Assembly (NCBI GenBank): GCA_049801375.1
Contig: JBARKJ010000042.1
Span: 83,707 to 147,706, forward strand
Reading direction: 5' to 3'
Length of the DNA stretch: 64,000 bases
Source of the DNA: JBARKJ01 sp049801375
Lineage (GTDB): Bacteria; Nitrospirota; JACRHJ01
The number at the start of each line of letters is the position of its first letter. Positions within the stretch are counted from its first letter, which is position 1. Below are positions 7,052-16,287 of the stretch, one piece after another. A model generated the notes under the pieces. It saw nothing but the letters and a program-made list of their open reading frames with translations, ran no database searches and was not told the origin of the DNA. The translations under genes and the position numbers were made by a program.

Positions 7052-8356
7052 TTAATGCCTGCCGACGCATGCGTATCTGAAACCTTCCGCCCTCATCTTC
7101 GACGGCTCGTAGACATTCCTCAGGTCTATGACTATGGGGCTTTTCATGCTGTGCTTGAGCTTCTGCAGGTCCAGTATACGGAACTGGTTCCACTCGGTCA
7201 TGAACACCAGGGCGTCCGCCCCCTCCGCGCACGAATAAGAGCCGTCGCAGTACGTGATATCAGGCAGGAATTTCTTCGCCTCTTCCATCGCCACCGGGTC
7301 GTACGCGCGGACTGAGGCGCCTTCTTTTTGAAGGGCCTGTATTATGACCACGGAAGGCGCATCCCGCATGTCGTCGGTGTTCGGCTTGAACGAAAGCCCC
7401 AGCACCGCGATGGTTTTCCCTGCAAGGCTGCCGCCCAGAACGCCGCGTATTTTATCCACCATCTTCATCCGCTGTGCGTAGTTCACGTCCAGCACCGCCT
7501 GAACTATCTTGAAATCATATCCGTGTTCCCTGGCTATCTGTACGATGGCCTGGGTATCTTTCGGAAAACAGGAGCCGCCGAAACCGGGGCCAGGATGCAG
7601 GAACTTTGAGCCGATGCGGTTGTCCAGCCCCATGCCCACCGCCACCTTGTGCACATCCGCCCTCACCAGTTCGCAGATGTTGGCTATCTCGTTTATGAAA
7701 GATATCTTGGTGGCAAGGAAGGCGTTGGAGGCGTATTTTATCATCTCGGCCGTCGCCACATTCGTCAGTACGAAAGGGGTCTCGATGAGGTAGAGCGGGC
7801 TGTACAGGTCCTTCATGATCGCCATCGCCTGGTCGGAGTCCGCGCCGATTACTACTCTGTTCGGGTGCATGAAGTCCTCTATCGCCGAACCCTCGCGAAG
7901 GAACTCCGGGTTTGATACGATATCGAAATCAACCTTCTCGCGCTGGCTCTGGCTGATTATGGCGCGTATTTTCTCTCCCGTCCCGACTGGGACCGTGCTC
8001 TTGGTAACTACCACCTTATAGCCGTTCATGTTCTGGGCGATGCTCTCGGCCACCTTTTCCACGTATGAGAGGTCCGCGGAGCCGTCATCCCTGGGCGGCG
8101 TCCCCACGGCGATGAAAACCACCAGCGCCTTCTGTACCGCCTCTGCCAGGTTGGAAGTGAATGAGATATGCCCCTCCTTCACGTTCTTCTTGACCATCTC
8201 CTCAAGTCCCGGCTCGTATATCGGTATTATGCCCTGCTTCAGGTCGGCTATTTTCTTTTCGTCGTTATCGACGCAGGTTACCTTCAGTCCGAATTCAGCA
8301 AAGCAGGCGCCCGTGACAAGCCCTACGTAGCCGGATCCAACGACACATATATTCAT
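7052..8356 (-). CDS. ugd: UDP-glucose 6-dehydrogenase
   Basis: 434 aa, the usual length. The N-terminal Rossmann motif is GSGYVGLVTGACFAEFG from residue 7; the catalytic cysteine is C263 in GFGGSCFPKD, with the assisting lysine K207 in EMIKYASNAFLA. It performs two NAD-dependent oxidations of UDP-glucose to UDP-glucuronate. It is the first gene of a ugd-uxs-pagL-like operon; about 105 nt of AT-rich DNA separates it from rfbD upstream, enough for its own promoter though no clear one was picked. Confidence 0.95.
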   Translation of the reverse strand: MNICVVGSGYVGLVTGACFAEFGLKVTCVDNDEKKIADLKQGIIPIYEPGLEEMVKKNVKEGHISFTSNLAEAVQKALVVFIAVGTPPRDDGSADLSYVEKVAESIAQNMNGYKVVVTKSTVPVGTGEKIRAIISQSQREKVDFDIVSNPEFLREGSAIEDFMHPNRVVIGADSDQAMAIMKDLYSPLYLIETPFVLTNVATAEMIKYASNAFLATKISFINEIANICELVRADVHKVAVGMGLDNRIGSKFLHPGPGFGGSCFPKDTQAIVQIAREHGYDFKIVQAVLDVNYAQRMKMVDKIRGVLGGSLAGKTIAVLGLSFKPNTDDMRDAPSVVIIQALQKEGASVRAYDPVAMEEAKKFLPDITYCDGSYSCAEGADALVFMTEWNQFRILDLQKLKHSMKSPIVIDLRNVYEPSKMRAEGFRYACVGRH

Positions 8357-8461
8357 CTATAAAGGGCCCTCCGATAAAAGAAATGGATATAATTAACCGC
8401 TGGTTCTTAGACAGAATAGCACAAATTAAAAAAATTTTATTTAATCCGCGTTTCTGAACTT

Positions 8462-9307
8462 TTAAACGTCTCTGTGTTTCAAATAATCTTTCAGGGCCTC
8501 TTCCCAATACCGGGGACGGTGTCCGGTGACATCTTCGTATTTCTTTTTGGAAATGACCGAATATGCCGGGCGAAGCGCCGGCCTTCCAAGTTCCGCTGTG
8601 GTAACAGGCTTCACCGTTATTCCCTCCACCCCGTGCAGCCTGAGTATCTCCTTCGCGTACTCAAACCATGAGCAGTGCCCGTTATTGGCGGCGTGGAAAA
8701 TACCGGAGGCGTCCACCTCGACAAGTCTCGTCAGGGCATCCGCCAGGTCCACCGTATACGTCGGGTTGCCGACCTGGTCCGAAACGACAGACAGCTCGTC
8801 CTTCTTTCCTATCTGCGCTAGTATGGCCTCCACGAAATTGGGACCGTTCTTGCCAAAGAGCCAGGAAGTCCGCACTATCAACGCATCGGGGAGGACTTTT
8901 AAAACTTCCTGTTCCCCTTTCAGCTTCGATTGTCCATAAACGTTCAGCGGCCCGACAGGGTCCGTCTCGACGTAAGGCTCTGTTTTTTTACCGTCGTACA
9001 CATAGTCCGTGCTGACGTAGAGCATTTTGGCTTTCGCGCCCCAGCAGGCTTTCGCGACGTTCCTCGCGCCCTCGGCGTTCACATTAAATGCTTTATCCGG
9101 TTCTTTTTCACAGCCGTCCACATTGGTGTACGCCGCGCAATGTATCACCCAGTCCGGCTGGATTTCGCCGACGGTCTTCAGTATATTCAACTCGTCCATT
9201 ATGTCGAATTCCCGGCGGGTCACCCCTATTGCCTCGTGCCCCACCGAAAGCCTCCGGGCTAGATCGCTTCCCAGCATACCCGCCGCACCGGTCACTATTA
9301 TCTTCAT
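8462..9307 (-). CDS. rfbD: dTDP-4-dehydrorhamnose reductase
   Basis: 281 aa from ATG at 9307; an in-frame extension upstream runs through rfbB and is not coding. The chosen start gives MKIIVTGAAGMLGSDLA, the exact Rossmann beginning of RfbD, 7 nt after the rfbB stop. STDYVYDG and YGQSKLKGE (catalytic Y-x3-K) are present. It reduces dTDP-4-keto-L-rhamnose to dTDP-L-rhamnose with NAD(P)H. It ends the rfbA-rfbC-rfbB-rfbD series. Confidence 0.94.
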   Translation of the reverse strand: MKIIVTGAAGMLGSDLARRLSVGHEAIGVTRREFDIMDELNILKTVGEIQPDWVIHCAAYTNVDGCEKEPDKAFNVNAEGARNVAKACWGAKAKMLYVSTDYVYDGKKTEPYVETDPVGPLNVYGQSKLKGEQEVLKVLPDALIVRTSWLFGKNGPNFVEAILAQIGKKDELSVVSDQVGNPTYTVDLADALTRLVEVDASGIFHAANNGHCSWFEYAKEILRLHGVEGITVKPVTTAELGRPALRPAYSVISKKKYEDVTGHRPRYWEEALKDYLKHRDV

Positions 9308-9314
9308 CGGTATC

Positions 9315-10295
9315 CTATTGGTTTTTACCCACCAGGCGGCACCACTTCTGGTTATCCGTATACCATTTGATAGTGTCCGCGATGCCGTCTTCGAAAGAGA
9401 CCTCCGGCTTCCAGCCGAGTTCGCGCTGGATTTTGGAAGAATCAATCGCGTACCGCCGGTCATGGCCCAGGCGGTCCGTAACATAGTTTATCAGGCTATC
9501 TGGTTTTTTAAGCTCCTTAAGTATAAGCCCCGTTATCTCTATATTCTTTCTCTCGTTGTTACCGCCGATGTTGTAAATCTCGCCGGACGCGCCCTTTCGC
9601 ATCACCATGTCCACCGCTTTGCAGTGATCGGAGACGTGGAGCCAGTCCCGCACGTTCTGGCCGTCGCCGTACAGCGGGACTGGCTTGTCCTTCAGGGCGT
9701 TGTTGATAAAGAGAGGTATAAGTTTTTCCGGGAACTGGTAGGGGCCGTAATTGTTCGAGCAGCGTGTGACGGCGACCGGCAGGCCGAACGTATGCTGGTA
9801 GGCCAGCGCAAGCATGTCCGCTCCGGCCTTGCTCGCAGAATAAGGGCTGTTCGGGGAAAGCGGCGTGGTCTCCGTGAAATATCCTTCCGGCCCCAAAGAG
9901 CCGTAAACCTCGTCAGTAGATATCTGGACGAAGAATTCGAGGTTTAATTTCATGGCCCGATCGAGAAGCACCTGAGTCCCCACTACGTTCGTCATCACGA
10001 AAACCGCCGGGTCCTCGATGCTCCTGTCCACATGAGACTCCGCGGCGAAATGGACCACCGCGTCCGCTCCCTCCATCGCTTCCGCGACAGCATGGGGATC
10101 GCATATACTGCCTTTTATAAACTTGTAACGCGGGTTTTTTTCCACGTCCCGCAGGTTCTCTAAGGTACCGGCATAAGTAAGGGCATCGAGGTTTACAACT
10201 TCCGCCTCCGGATAATTATTTATTATGTACCGGACAAAGTTGGAGCCTATGAACCCGCACCCTCCGGTGACCATTATTTTCCTGGGGGTCCGCAT
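9315..10295 (-). CDS. rfbB: dTDP-glucose 4,6-dehydratase
   Basis: 326 aa extended SDR. VTGGCGFIGSNF forms the NAD site; STDEVYGSLG carries the catalytic Thr-Asp-Glu triad and YSASKAGAD the Y-x3-K pair. HFAAESHVDRSI is also typical of RmlB. It converts dTDP-glucose to dTDP-4-keto-6-deoxyglucose, the committed step toward rhamnose. It begins directly after the rfbC-like stop and is followed by rfbD, consistent with one operon. Confidence 0.95.
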   Translation of the reverse strand: MRTPRKIMVTGGCGFIGSNFVRYIINNYPEAEVVNLDALTYAGTLENLRDVEKNPRYKFIKGSICDPHAVAEAMEGADAVVHFAAESHVDRSIEDPAVFVMTNVVGTQVLLDRAMKLNLEFFVQISTDEVYGSLGPEGYFTETTPLSPNSPYSASKAGADMLALAYQHTFGLPVAVTRCSNNYGPYQFPEKLIPLFINNALKDKPVPLYGDGQNVRDWLHVSDHCKAVDMVMRKGASGEIYNIGGNNERKNIEITGLILKELKKPDSLINYVTDRLGHDRRYAIDSSKIQRELGWKPEVSFEDGIADTIKWYTDNQKWCRLVGKNQ

Positions 10296-10751
10296 TTATC
10301 CGTCCTTCCTCGCCCAGTCATAGGGAATGTCGCTCTCGTGGGCAGGTTTTCGGAACTCATCCGGGCTGGCGGCGTTGTAGGGCTCGGTGGAGCAGTTCAT
10401 CACCATAGCCTCGGTATCGCTTACGCACTTGAACCCGTGCCAGACGAAAGGCGGTATTTGAAGCATTATCTCGTTATGCTCTCCCAGGAAGAATTCGTTG
10501 ACCTCGCCCATCGTCGGCGAGCCCGCCCGGTCGTCGTACAATACTACTTTCATCATCCCTTTTATGCAGCAGAAGTTGTCCGTCTGCTTCTTATGGTAAT
10601 GCCATGCCTTCGTGACGCCGGGATACGCGGTGGTTACGTACACCTGGCCGAACTTTATGAACTCCGGGTCGTCCGCACGCAGGACCTCCATAAGCCGCCC
10701 GCGCTCGTCCGGGATTACTCTAAGCTTCTTTACCTTTGCGCCGTCGATCAT
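10296..10751 (-). CDS. dTDP-4-dehydrorhamnose 3,5-epimerase-like cupin
   Basis: 151 aa, shorter than the classical ~180 aa RfbC. WHYHKKQTDNF at 50-60 holds the His/Lys pair expected at the epimerase active site, and the cupin core (IKGMMKVVLYDD, IPPFVWHGFK) is clear. Its place between rfbA and rfbB makes it the best candidate for the 3,5-epimerase step giving dTDP-4-keto-L-rhamnose. Because the sequence belongs to a divergent, short branch, a ketoisomerase or 3- or 5-epimerase for a related deoxysugar cannot be ruled out. Confidence 0.8.
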   Translation of the reverse strand: MIDGAKVKKLRVIPDERGRLMEVLRADDPEFIKFGQVYVTTAYPGVTKAWHYHKKQTDNFCCIKGMMKVVLYDDRAGSPTMGEVNEFFLGEHNEIMLQIPPFVWHGFKCVSDTEAMVMNCSTEPYNAASPDEFRKPAHESDIPYDWARKDG

Positions 10752-10764
10752 TTACGATTCTCCT

Positions 10765-11829
10765 CTATAGTAATCCGACTTTGGAATTATCTCCCAGCAT
10801 GAACCTGTATGCCGTGGGCTTCAGCGGAGACTTTCCCACTTCGACGTTCCTGCCCACCAAACTGTCCTCAATCCGCCTGTCCACTTCTTTGATTACGCTC
10901 CCCTCGAGGACGATGCTGTGTTCTATCTCGGACGACAGCACCTGCACGTTCTTGTCTATCGAGGTGAAGGGGCCGATGAAAGAGTTTATGATTCGCGCTC
11001 CCTTGCCTATAATCGCCGGGCCGCGGACTACGCTATTGATCACCTCCGCACCGCTTTCCACCACGACTTTAAATTCTACCTTCGATGAGGTGTCGACATG
11101 GCCGTCCAGGCGGGTCGTCAGGTTGTCGAGCACCATGCGGTTCGCCTCCAGCATGTCCTCAAGTTTTCCTGTGTCTTTCCACCAGCCGTTGACCATGTGC
11201 GGGTGCACGGCGTACCCCTGGTCTATGAGGTACTGGATCGCGTCTGTTATTTCCAGTTCCCCGCGCGCCGAAGGTTTTATGCTCTTCGCGGCTTTAAGGA
11301 TATTGCTGTCGAACATATATACCCCGACCAGTGCCAGGTCGCTTTTAGGCTCCTGGGGCTTCTCCACCAGACGGACTACCTTTCCCTCTTTCAATTCCGC
11401 GACGCCGAACTGGTTCGGGTTTGATACCTTAGCCAGGAGTATCTGCGCGTTCGGCTTGTCCCGCATGAACTCCCCGACAAGCTCCCTGATGCCCCCCAGA
11501 ACGAGGTTGTCCCCAAGGTACATTACAAACGGGTCGTCTTTTAAATATTCCTCCGCGACCAGCACCGCATGGGCGAGCCCAAGCGGCTCCGGCTGCTCGA
11601 TATAAGTGACCTTGACGCCGAATTCGGAGCCGTCCCCTACCGCCGCTTTTATCTCTTCCTTCGTATCCCCGACTACGATGCCAATGTCAGTGATGCCTGC
11701 ATCCCTTATAGACTCAATACCGTAGAACAGCACGGGCTTGTTCGCCACCGGCACGAGCTGTTTCGCGCTGGTATAGGTTATCGGTCGAAGCCTCGTGCCC
11801 TTGCCGCCGGAAAGTATCAGCCCCTTCAT
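10765..11829 (-). CDS. rfbA: Glucose-1-phosphate thymidylyltransferase (long form)
   Basis: 354 aa. The nucleotidyltransferase signature is LSGGKGTRLRPIT at 6-18 with K23 (SAKQLVPVANKP) and the YLGDN metal/nucleotide site. After about residue 240 come hexapeptide-like turns (SVVRGPAIIGKGARIINSFIG) forming a left-handed beta-helix, which marks the long RmlA subgroup rather than the ~290 aa enterobacterial enzyme. It joins dTTP and glucose-1-phosphate to give dTDP-glucose, the first step of dTDP-rhamnose synthesis. First of the four rfb genes; 14 nt separate it from the lptD stop. Confidence 0.92.
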   Translation of the reverse strand: MKGLILSGGKGTRLRPITYTSAKQLVPVANKPVLFYGIESIRDAGITDIGIVVGDTKEEIKAAVGDGSEFGVKVTYIEQPEPLGLAHAVLVAEEYLKDDPFVMYLGDNLVLGGIRELVGEFMRDKPNAQILLAKVSNPNQFGVAELKEGKVVRLVEKPQEPKSDLALVGVYMFDSNILKAAKSIKPSARGELEITDAIQYLIDQGYAVHPHMVNGWWKDTGKLEDMLEANRMVLDNLTTRLDGHVDTSSKVEFKVVVESGAEVINSVVRGPAIIGKGARIINSFIGPFTSIDKNVQVLSSEIEHSIVLEGSVIKEVDRRIEDSLVGRNVEVGKSPLKPTAYRFMLGDNSKVGLL

Positions 11830-11843
11830 AAGCGTCCTCCGTC

Positions 11844-14117
11844 TTAGAACTTTACGTTCCCCATGCCCTTGAGGTTCAGCATCACCATATATTGCTTTCT
11901 ACTTGGACCGTTGAAGTAGTCGAAGCTCACTCCCCAGCACTGCGAGCTGTAAGTCACCGTCCCGTCTGTCTCGCGGAAATTGCCGGTGTGCCAGTCGTAC
12001 CACGCCTTCCCTGTAATATCCCAATGGCTGCCAATTTTGACGCCGCCTTCCAGCGTCAGAAAATTCACGGTGCTCTCTTCCTGCGCTTTATCGATATTGA
12101 AGTTGTTGAAAAAGTCCGTGCTGGGCGTGAAGAAATCAAAACGCGAAGGGGACATGAAAGTCTGTTCCGCATCAAGCGAATATCTCTGACCGATTCCCAC
12201 ATGCCAGAGCTTGTCCTTGGAGTCGTACCGGAGGTCGGTGTCCACCGAGCGTATGCTGCCTTGGTAGAAGTCGTAGCGGAAATCGTTATTCAACGTAAGG
12301 CGCAGGCTGGAGCTGTACGTGATATCACTGTAGAGGCTGGAAAAGTTGCGCCTGTTCGTGCCTATGAACGTATCGCCGTAGAAGTCATAGAACTGGCTGA
12401 ATTTGACGGTCAGGTAATCTACCCTCGGCTCCGAACTACCGTCTCGGTACTTCAGGACGAACCGGTTAGCGAGGGAGTAGGTTATCATGCTCCGCCTGGG
12501 GGGCAATACGTTTATACGTGAGCCGGCGGGTGAGCCGGCGGGCAAAACCTCTTCGGTGTCAAGCGTGTCAACGTCGTCGAAGTCAGGGAAATTTTTACCT
12601 CCCCGGCTTGCGACATAATTATAGGCGAAGGTCGGGACCAAGGTATGCCGCACGCCTTCCAGTGGGCCGCCGCTGAAAAGAAACAGCCTGTTCAAATCAG
12701 TCTGGAGTTTTATCCCCGCTCCAAACATCCCGCGCTCGGTGTCGTTTTTATCGATTGAAAGGTCATTTTTGCCCGTTGCGGGATCAAACTTTGTGGCCGG
12801 ATTATTATCGTCCAGATTATATGCGGTTTCGCGATACCCGACCTGCGGCTCAAAATTTATTCCCGCCAGATTGAAGTCGTATGACAGGCTTGGGAACGCG
12901 TCGAACCTCGCGCCGTAGACGCCTTTCACCTTATAAAAATTCGTCGCGGCGGAGTCCAGGCTAAAATAAAGCGGCTGGCCCAGCAGCTGTTTTTTGACCA
13001 CGTTGAAACCAGCCTCCGGAAGGCGTTGGACTATGGCGTCATTGTTCTGGGTAGGGTCCAGCCCCTCGGTATATTGGCCGAACAGATACGCCCTGCCCCA
13101 GTCCCAGCGGTCGGTAAGCCATACATTTGAGTCCAGGGCCCTCTGCGTCCTCTCGCGCGCGGTATCGGTCAGGTCGCGGAAGAAGTTCTTGTCGCTCAGG
13201 TTTATATCGATCCTCCCGGAAATATCCGGAGCAAATACCTCCTGATACTTTAAAAAAAGGTTGTACCTGTCGCCATGGACAATACGGTCGCTCATGTAAT
13301 AGCCGTACATTCTTAGCAGGGTATCCTTGTCTTGCGCGTAGCGGATCTCGTCGGCGACGCCGAGGCCCCGGAGTTGTCTGTAATCGAGTGTCAGGGTGCT
13401 GTCGAAATTATCGATCGGCGCCCAATAATAGCTTTCAACAAACCTGATTCCGTCTGTCGTGTTATATCCGCCCGACGGTATCATAAAACCGCTCGTCCGG
13501 GGCTTCAGCATGGGGAGCCAGACATACGGCATATACAAAACGGGAATACCTTTAATGTAAAATACGGCCCCCTTGCCATAAACATCCCTGTCCATACGGA
13601 CGTCCAGGGATTTAGCCTTCATATACCAGAAAGGATTTTCGGCGTCGCAGGTGGTAAGTCCTCCGCCGGTTATTATATATTCCTGGTCTCCCACCTTTTT
13701 CAGGGGGTTTCCTTTGATGCGGTAGTTTCCATTCCTGACAAATATATTGCCCTGCTCTACGACGCCCAGCTTCGTATTGAAATTAACTTTTATGACGTCC
13801 GCGAAAACGACGTTGTCAGGCGAAACGAGCCTCGCTTTGCCCCTGGCCTCGGCGTCTCCGGTTTCCTCATTGAGAGTCGCCTTCTCGGAAGTCAGCGTAT
13901 AGTCTTTCTGTGTAATTTTAACGTTGCCGTCGGCAAAGTACGTATTGGTCTTCCGGTCGAAGCGGAGGCTGTCCGCCTGGATTGTCACGGGCTCTTTTGA
14001 GCCGGCTATGGACTTCAATGTACCGCCAATTTTATTCTCATCCGCCGAGGCTGGCGGAGCAAAATAAATGGACGCAAGGATTGTCATCGCAATGAGGACG
14101 CCGAAGAGACTTTTCAT
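11844..14117 (-). CDS. lptD: LPS-assembly outer-membrane protein LptD
   Basis: 757 aa. A signal peptide (to about residue 25, PPASA-DEN) is followed by an OstA/LptA-like jellyroll (about 35-150; TIQADSLRFDRKTNTYFADGN pattern) and a long beta-barrel region with periodic aromatic strands (LPMLKPRTSGFMIPS is the usual LptD hinge). It receives LPS from the periplasmic bridge and inserts it into the outer leaflet with LptE. The cysteines that form disulfides in E. coli are not evident. ATG overlaps the folC stop by 4 nt (ATGA). Its place before rfbA links LPS export and O-sugar synthesis. Confidence 0.9.
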   Translation of the reverse strand: MKSLFGVLIAMTILASIYFAPPASADENKIGGTLKSIAGSKEPVTIQADSLRFDRKTNTYFADGNVKITQKDYTLTSEKATLNEETGDAEARGKARLVSPDNVVFADVIKVNFNTKLGVVEQGNIFVRNGNYRIKGNPLKKVGDQEYIITGGGLTTCDAENPFWYMKAKSLDVRMDRDVYGKGAVFYIKGIPVLYMPYVWLPMLKPRTSGFMIPSGGYNTTDGIRFVESYYWAPIDNFDSTLTLDYRQLRGLGVADEIRYAQDKDTLLRMYGYYMSDRIVHGDRYNLFLKYQEVFAPDISGRIDINLSDKNFFRDLTDTARERTQRALDSNVWLTDRWDWGRAYLFGQYTEGLDPTQNNDAIVQRLPEAGFNVVKKQLLGQPLYFSLDSAATNFYKVKGVYGARFDAFPSLSYDFNLAGINFEPQVGYRETAYNLDDNNPATKFDPATGKNDLSIDKNDTERGMFGAGIKLQTDLNRLFLFSGGPLEGVRHTLVPTFAYNYVASRGGKNFPDFDDVDTLDTEEVLPAGSPAGSRINVLPPRRSMITYSLANRFVLKYRDGSSEPRVDYLTVKFSQFYDFYGDTFIGTNRRNFSSLYSDITYSSSLRLTLNNDFRYDFYQGSIRSVDTDLRYDSKDKLWHVGIGQRYSLDAEQTFMSPSRFDFFTPSTDFFNNFNIDKAQEESTVNFLTLEGGVKIGSHWDITGKAWYDWHTGNFRETDGTVTYSSQCWGVSFDYFNGPSRKQYMVMLNLKGMGNVKF

Positions 14118-15433
14118 GCCTTCAGGAACTGCTCCCTTTGTGATAGCCAGGCCTTCACCTCTCCGACCACATACAATGAGCCGGTTATCAGCACCATATC
14201 GTCCGGTCCTGCCTCCGAGAGCGCCTTCTTAAGCGCCCCCGGCACGTCCGGGCAGACCTCGATTTTCCTTCCGCCGCCTATTATTTCCGCAAGTTCCGAG
14301 GCTGGCATTGCCCGCCCGTAGTCCGCCTGTGTAAGTATTACCTCGTCCGCCGGCGCCATGAGGAAATCCGCCATCTCGCGGAAATCCTTATCCGCCAGAA
14401 TCCCCATGACAAGGATTAATCTTTTATACCGGCCGGAGTAATATTTTCGTATCGCTCCGGCAAGCCTTTTCGCCGAATCCGTGTTATGCGCCCCGTCAAG
14501 CACTATCAGGGGGTGCCGCGATACCGTCTCCAGCCTGCCTTCCCATTTAACTTCCGCAAAACCTTTCCTTAGCGCTTCTTCCGGGACGTTCATACCGTTT
14601 TGGGATATCACGGATAGCGCACAAGCGGCGGCCGCCGCATTTTCGAGCTGGTGCTCTCCGGCGAGGGGCACGGTCAGTCCCTTTATCTCACCGCCCGGCC
14701 CCCACCAGTCGAAACGCTGGATGACTGTACCGTCGTCCCAATGATAGTCCAAAAAGCGGTAGCCGTAGTCTTCGTCTATTATGGAAACAGGAGCCTCTTT
14801 TTCACGGCAGACGCCTTTTAAATAATCGACAACCTCCGGTTTTCTCTCCGCCGTCACAAGAGGCACGCCCGCCTTTATAATCCCTACCTTCTCGCGTGCT
14901 ATTGCGCCGATGGTATCTCCAAGATATTCCCGGTGCTCCATCTCCACGTTCGTTATCACGGCGCATTCCGGGACCACTACATTAGTCGAATCAAGCCGTC
15001 CGCCCATCCCGACTTCCAGGACGACCGCCTCCGCACCCGCATCCCTGAAGTAGTCAAATGCCATTGCGGTGGTGAACTCGAAAAATGTGGGCTTCATCTC
15101 CGGAGCATGCTTCTCCAAAAGCATCCGGAGCCTGTCCGCGAGCGCAACGACTTCTTTCCTGGATATTTCATACCCGCCCAGCCTCATCCTTTCGGTGAAG
15201 CTGACAAGATGTGGAGAGGTATATAAACCAGTCCGGTATCCTGCTTCTTTCAGTGCGGACGCGCACAGCGCGGATACGGAGCCCTTGCCGTTGGTCCCGG
15301 TCACATGCAGGAATTTTCTGCCGCGCTCAGGGTGTCCAAGTATTTCAAGGAGCCGGCGCGTGTTCTCCAGACCCAGCTTCGTCCCGAACTTCTGAAGGCC
15401 GAACAGAAAATCGACCGTCTGGTTGAAATCCAT
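14114..15433 (-). CDS. folC: Folylpolyglutamate/dihydrofolate synthase
   Basis: 439 aa from ATG at 15433, which overlaps the accD stop by one base (TGATG); a long in-frame extension into accD is not coding. The P-loop is HVTGTNGKGSV near residue 41, followed by the omega loop and GLYTSPHLVSFTERM; LEVGMGGRLDSTN and ITNVEMEHREYLG are Mur-ligase-family signatures, and LDGAHNTDS begins the C-terminal domain. It adds L-glutamate to dihydropteroate or folates, using ATP. The order accD-folC is common in bacteria. Confidence 0.93.
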   Translation of the reverse strand: MDFNQTVDFLFGLQKFGTKLGLENTRRLLEILGHPERGRKFLHVTGTNGKGSVSALCASALKEAGYRTGLYTSPHLVSFTERMRLGGYEISRKEVVALADRLRMLLEKHAPEMKPTFFEFTTAMAFDYFRDAGAEAVVLEVGMGGRLDSTNVVVPECAVITNVEMEHREYLGDTIGAIAREKVGIIKAGVPLVTAERKPEVVDYLKGVCREKEAPVSIIDEDYGYRFLDYHWDDGTVIQRFDWWGPGGEIKGLTVPLAGEHQLENAAAAACALSVISQNGMNVPEEALRKGFAEVKWEGRLETVSRHPLIVLDGAHNTDSAKRLAGAIRKYYSGRYKRLILVMGILADKDFREMADFLMAPADEVILTQADYGRAMPASELAEIIGGGRKIEVCPDVPGALKKALSEAGPDDMVLITGSLYVVGEVKAWLSQREQFLKA

Positions 15434-16287
15434 CACTTTCCGTTCCCGCGGAAGAATGCCAGGATTTTCACCAGCGTTTCCTTCAGGTTTTTCCTGTCCA
15501 CGATCATATCTACCTGACCGTGCTCCAACTGAAACTCCGCGCGCTGGAACCCTTCCGGGAGCTGCTTCTTTATCGTCTGCTCGATTACCCTCGGACCCGC
15601 AAAACCGATCAGCGACTTCGGCTCCGCGATTATAATATCGCCAAGACTTGAAAAACTCGCTGACACGCCGCCGAAGGTCGGGTCCGTAAGGACGGATATA
15701 AATGGTAAACCCGCTTCCCCCAGTTTCGCAACCGCCGCCGAAGTCTTCGCCATCTGCATAAGCGAGACCAGCCCCTCCTGCATCCTTGCCCCGCCGGACG
15801 ACGAAAAGGTAATGAGCGGAATACCCTTCTCCAGGGAATTCTCCGCCGCGAGGCAGACTTTTTCTCCGACGACGGAACCCATGCTCCCGCCCATGAACCC
15901 GAAGTCCAGTACTGCGACGGTAACAGGATAACCGCCCACTGTCGCTTCGCCCGATATTATGGCGTCTTTGAGTCCGGTCGCGCCCTGCGATGCCTTCAGC
16001 TTGTCCTTGTACCGGACAGTGTCCTTGAACTCCAGGAAGTCTTTCGGCGAAATGTCCGAAAATATCTCGATGAAACTCTCTTCGTCTACGACCAGTTCCA
16101 GGCGCTCTTTCGCGGTTATCCTGAAATGGTAATCGCATTTCGGGCAGACCTTGAGGTTCCTGTCGATTTCTTTCTTATAGACGATTTCTTTGCAATTGTC
16201 GCATTTTACCCACAGGCCCTCCGGAATTTTGACCTTCTTCTCCGGCTGCTGAGCCTTTGGGGCTTTAACTTTTTTAAACCAGGCCAC
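15433..16287 (-). CDS. accD: Acetyl-CoA carboxylase carboxyltransferase beta subunit
   Basis: 284 aa from GTG at 16287, giving MAWFKKVKAP, the standard N-terminus; GGAGGGG lies about 10 nt upstream inside the preceding gene. The four-cysteine zinc ribbon is C29, C32, C48, C51, typical of AccD. The crotonase-like core has GGSMGSVVGEK and SSSGGARMQEG, which build the carboxybiotin/acetyl-CoA site. With AccA it transfers CO2 from biotin to acetyl-CoA, forming malonyl-CoA for fatty acid synthesis. The start overlaps the end of the nitrilase homologue by 14 nt. Confidence 0.94.
   Translation of the reverse strand: MAWFKKVKAPKAQQPEKKVKIPEGLWVKCDNCKEIVYKKEIDRNLKVCPKCDYHFRITAKERLELVVDEESFIEIFSDISPKDFLEFKDTVRYKDKLKASQGATGLKDAIISGEATVGGYPVTVAVLDFGFMGGSMGSVVGEKVCLAAENSLEKGIPLITFSSSGGARMQEGLVSLMQMAKTSAAVAKLGEAGLPFISVLTDPTFGGVSASFSSLGDIIIAEPKSLIGFAGPRVIEQTIKKQLPEGFQRAEFQLEHGQVDMIVDRKNLKETLVKILAFFRGNGK

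Noticed and set aside
9308..9484. N-terminal extension of rfbD
   Set aside because: It runs inside rfbB in another frame; the Rossmann start at 9307 is standard.
15434..16138. N-terminal extension of folC
   Set aside because: The extension is the other frame of accD; the family start MDFNQTVDFLF at 15433 with TGATG coupling is preferred.
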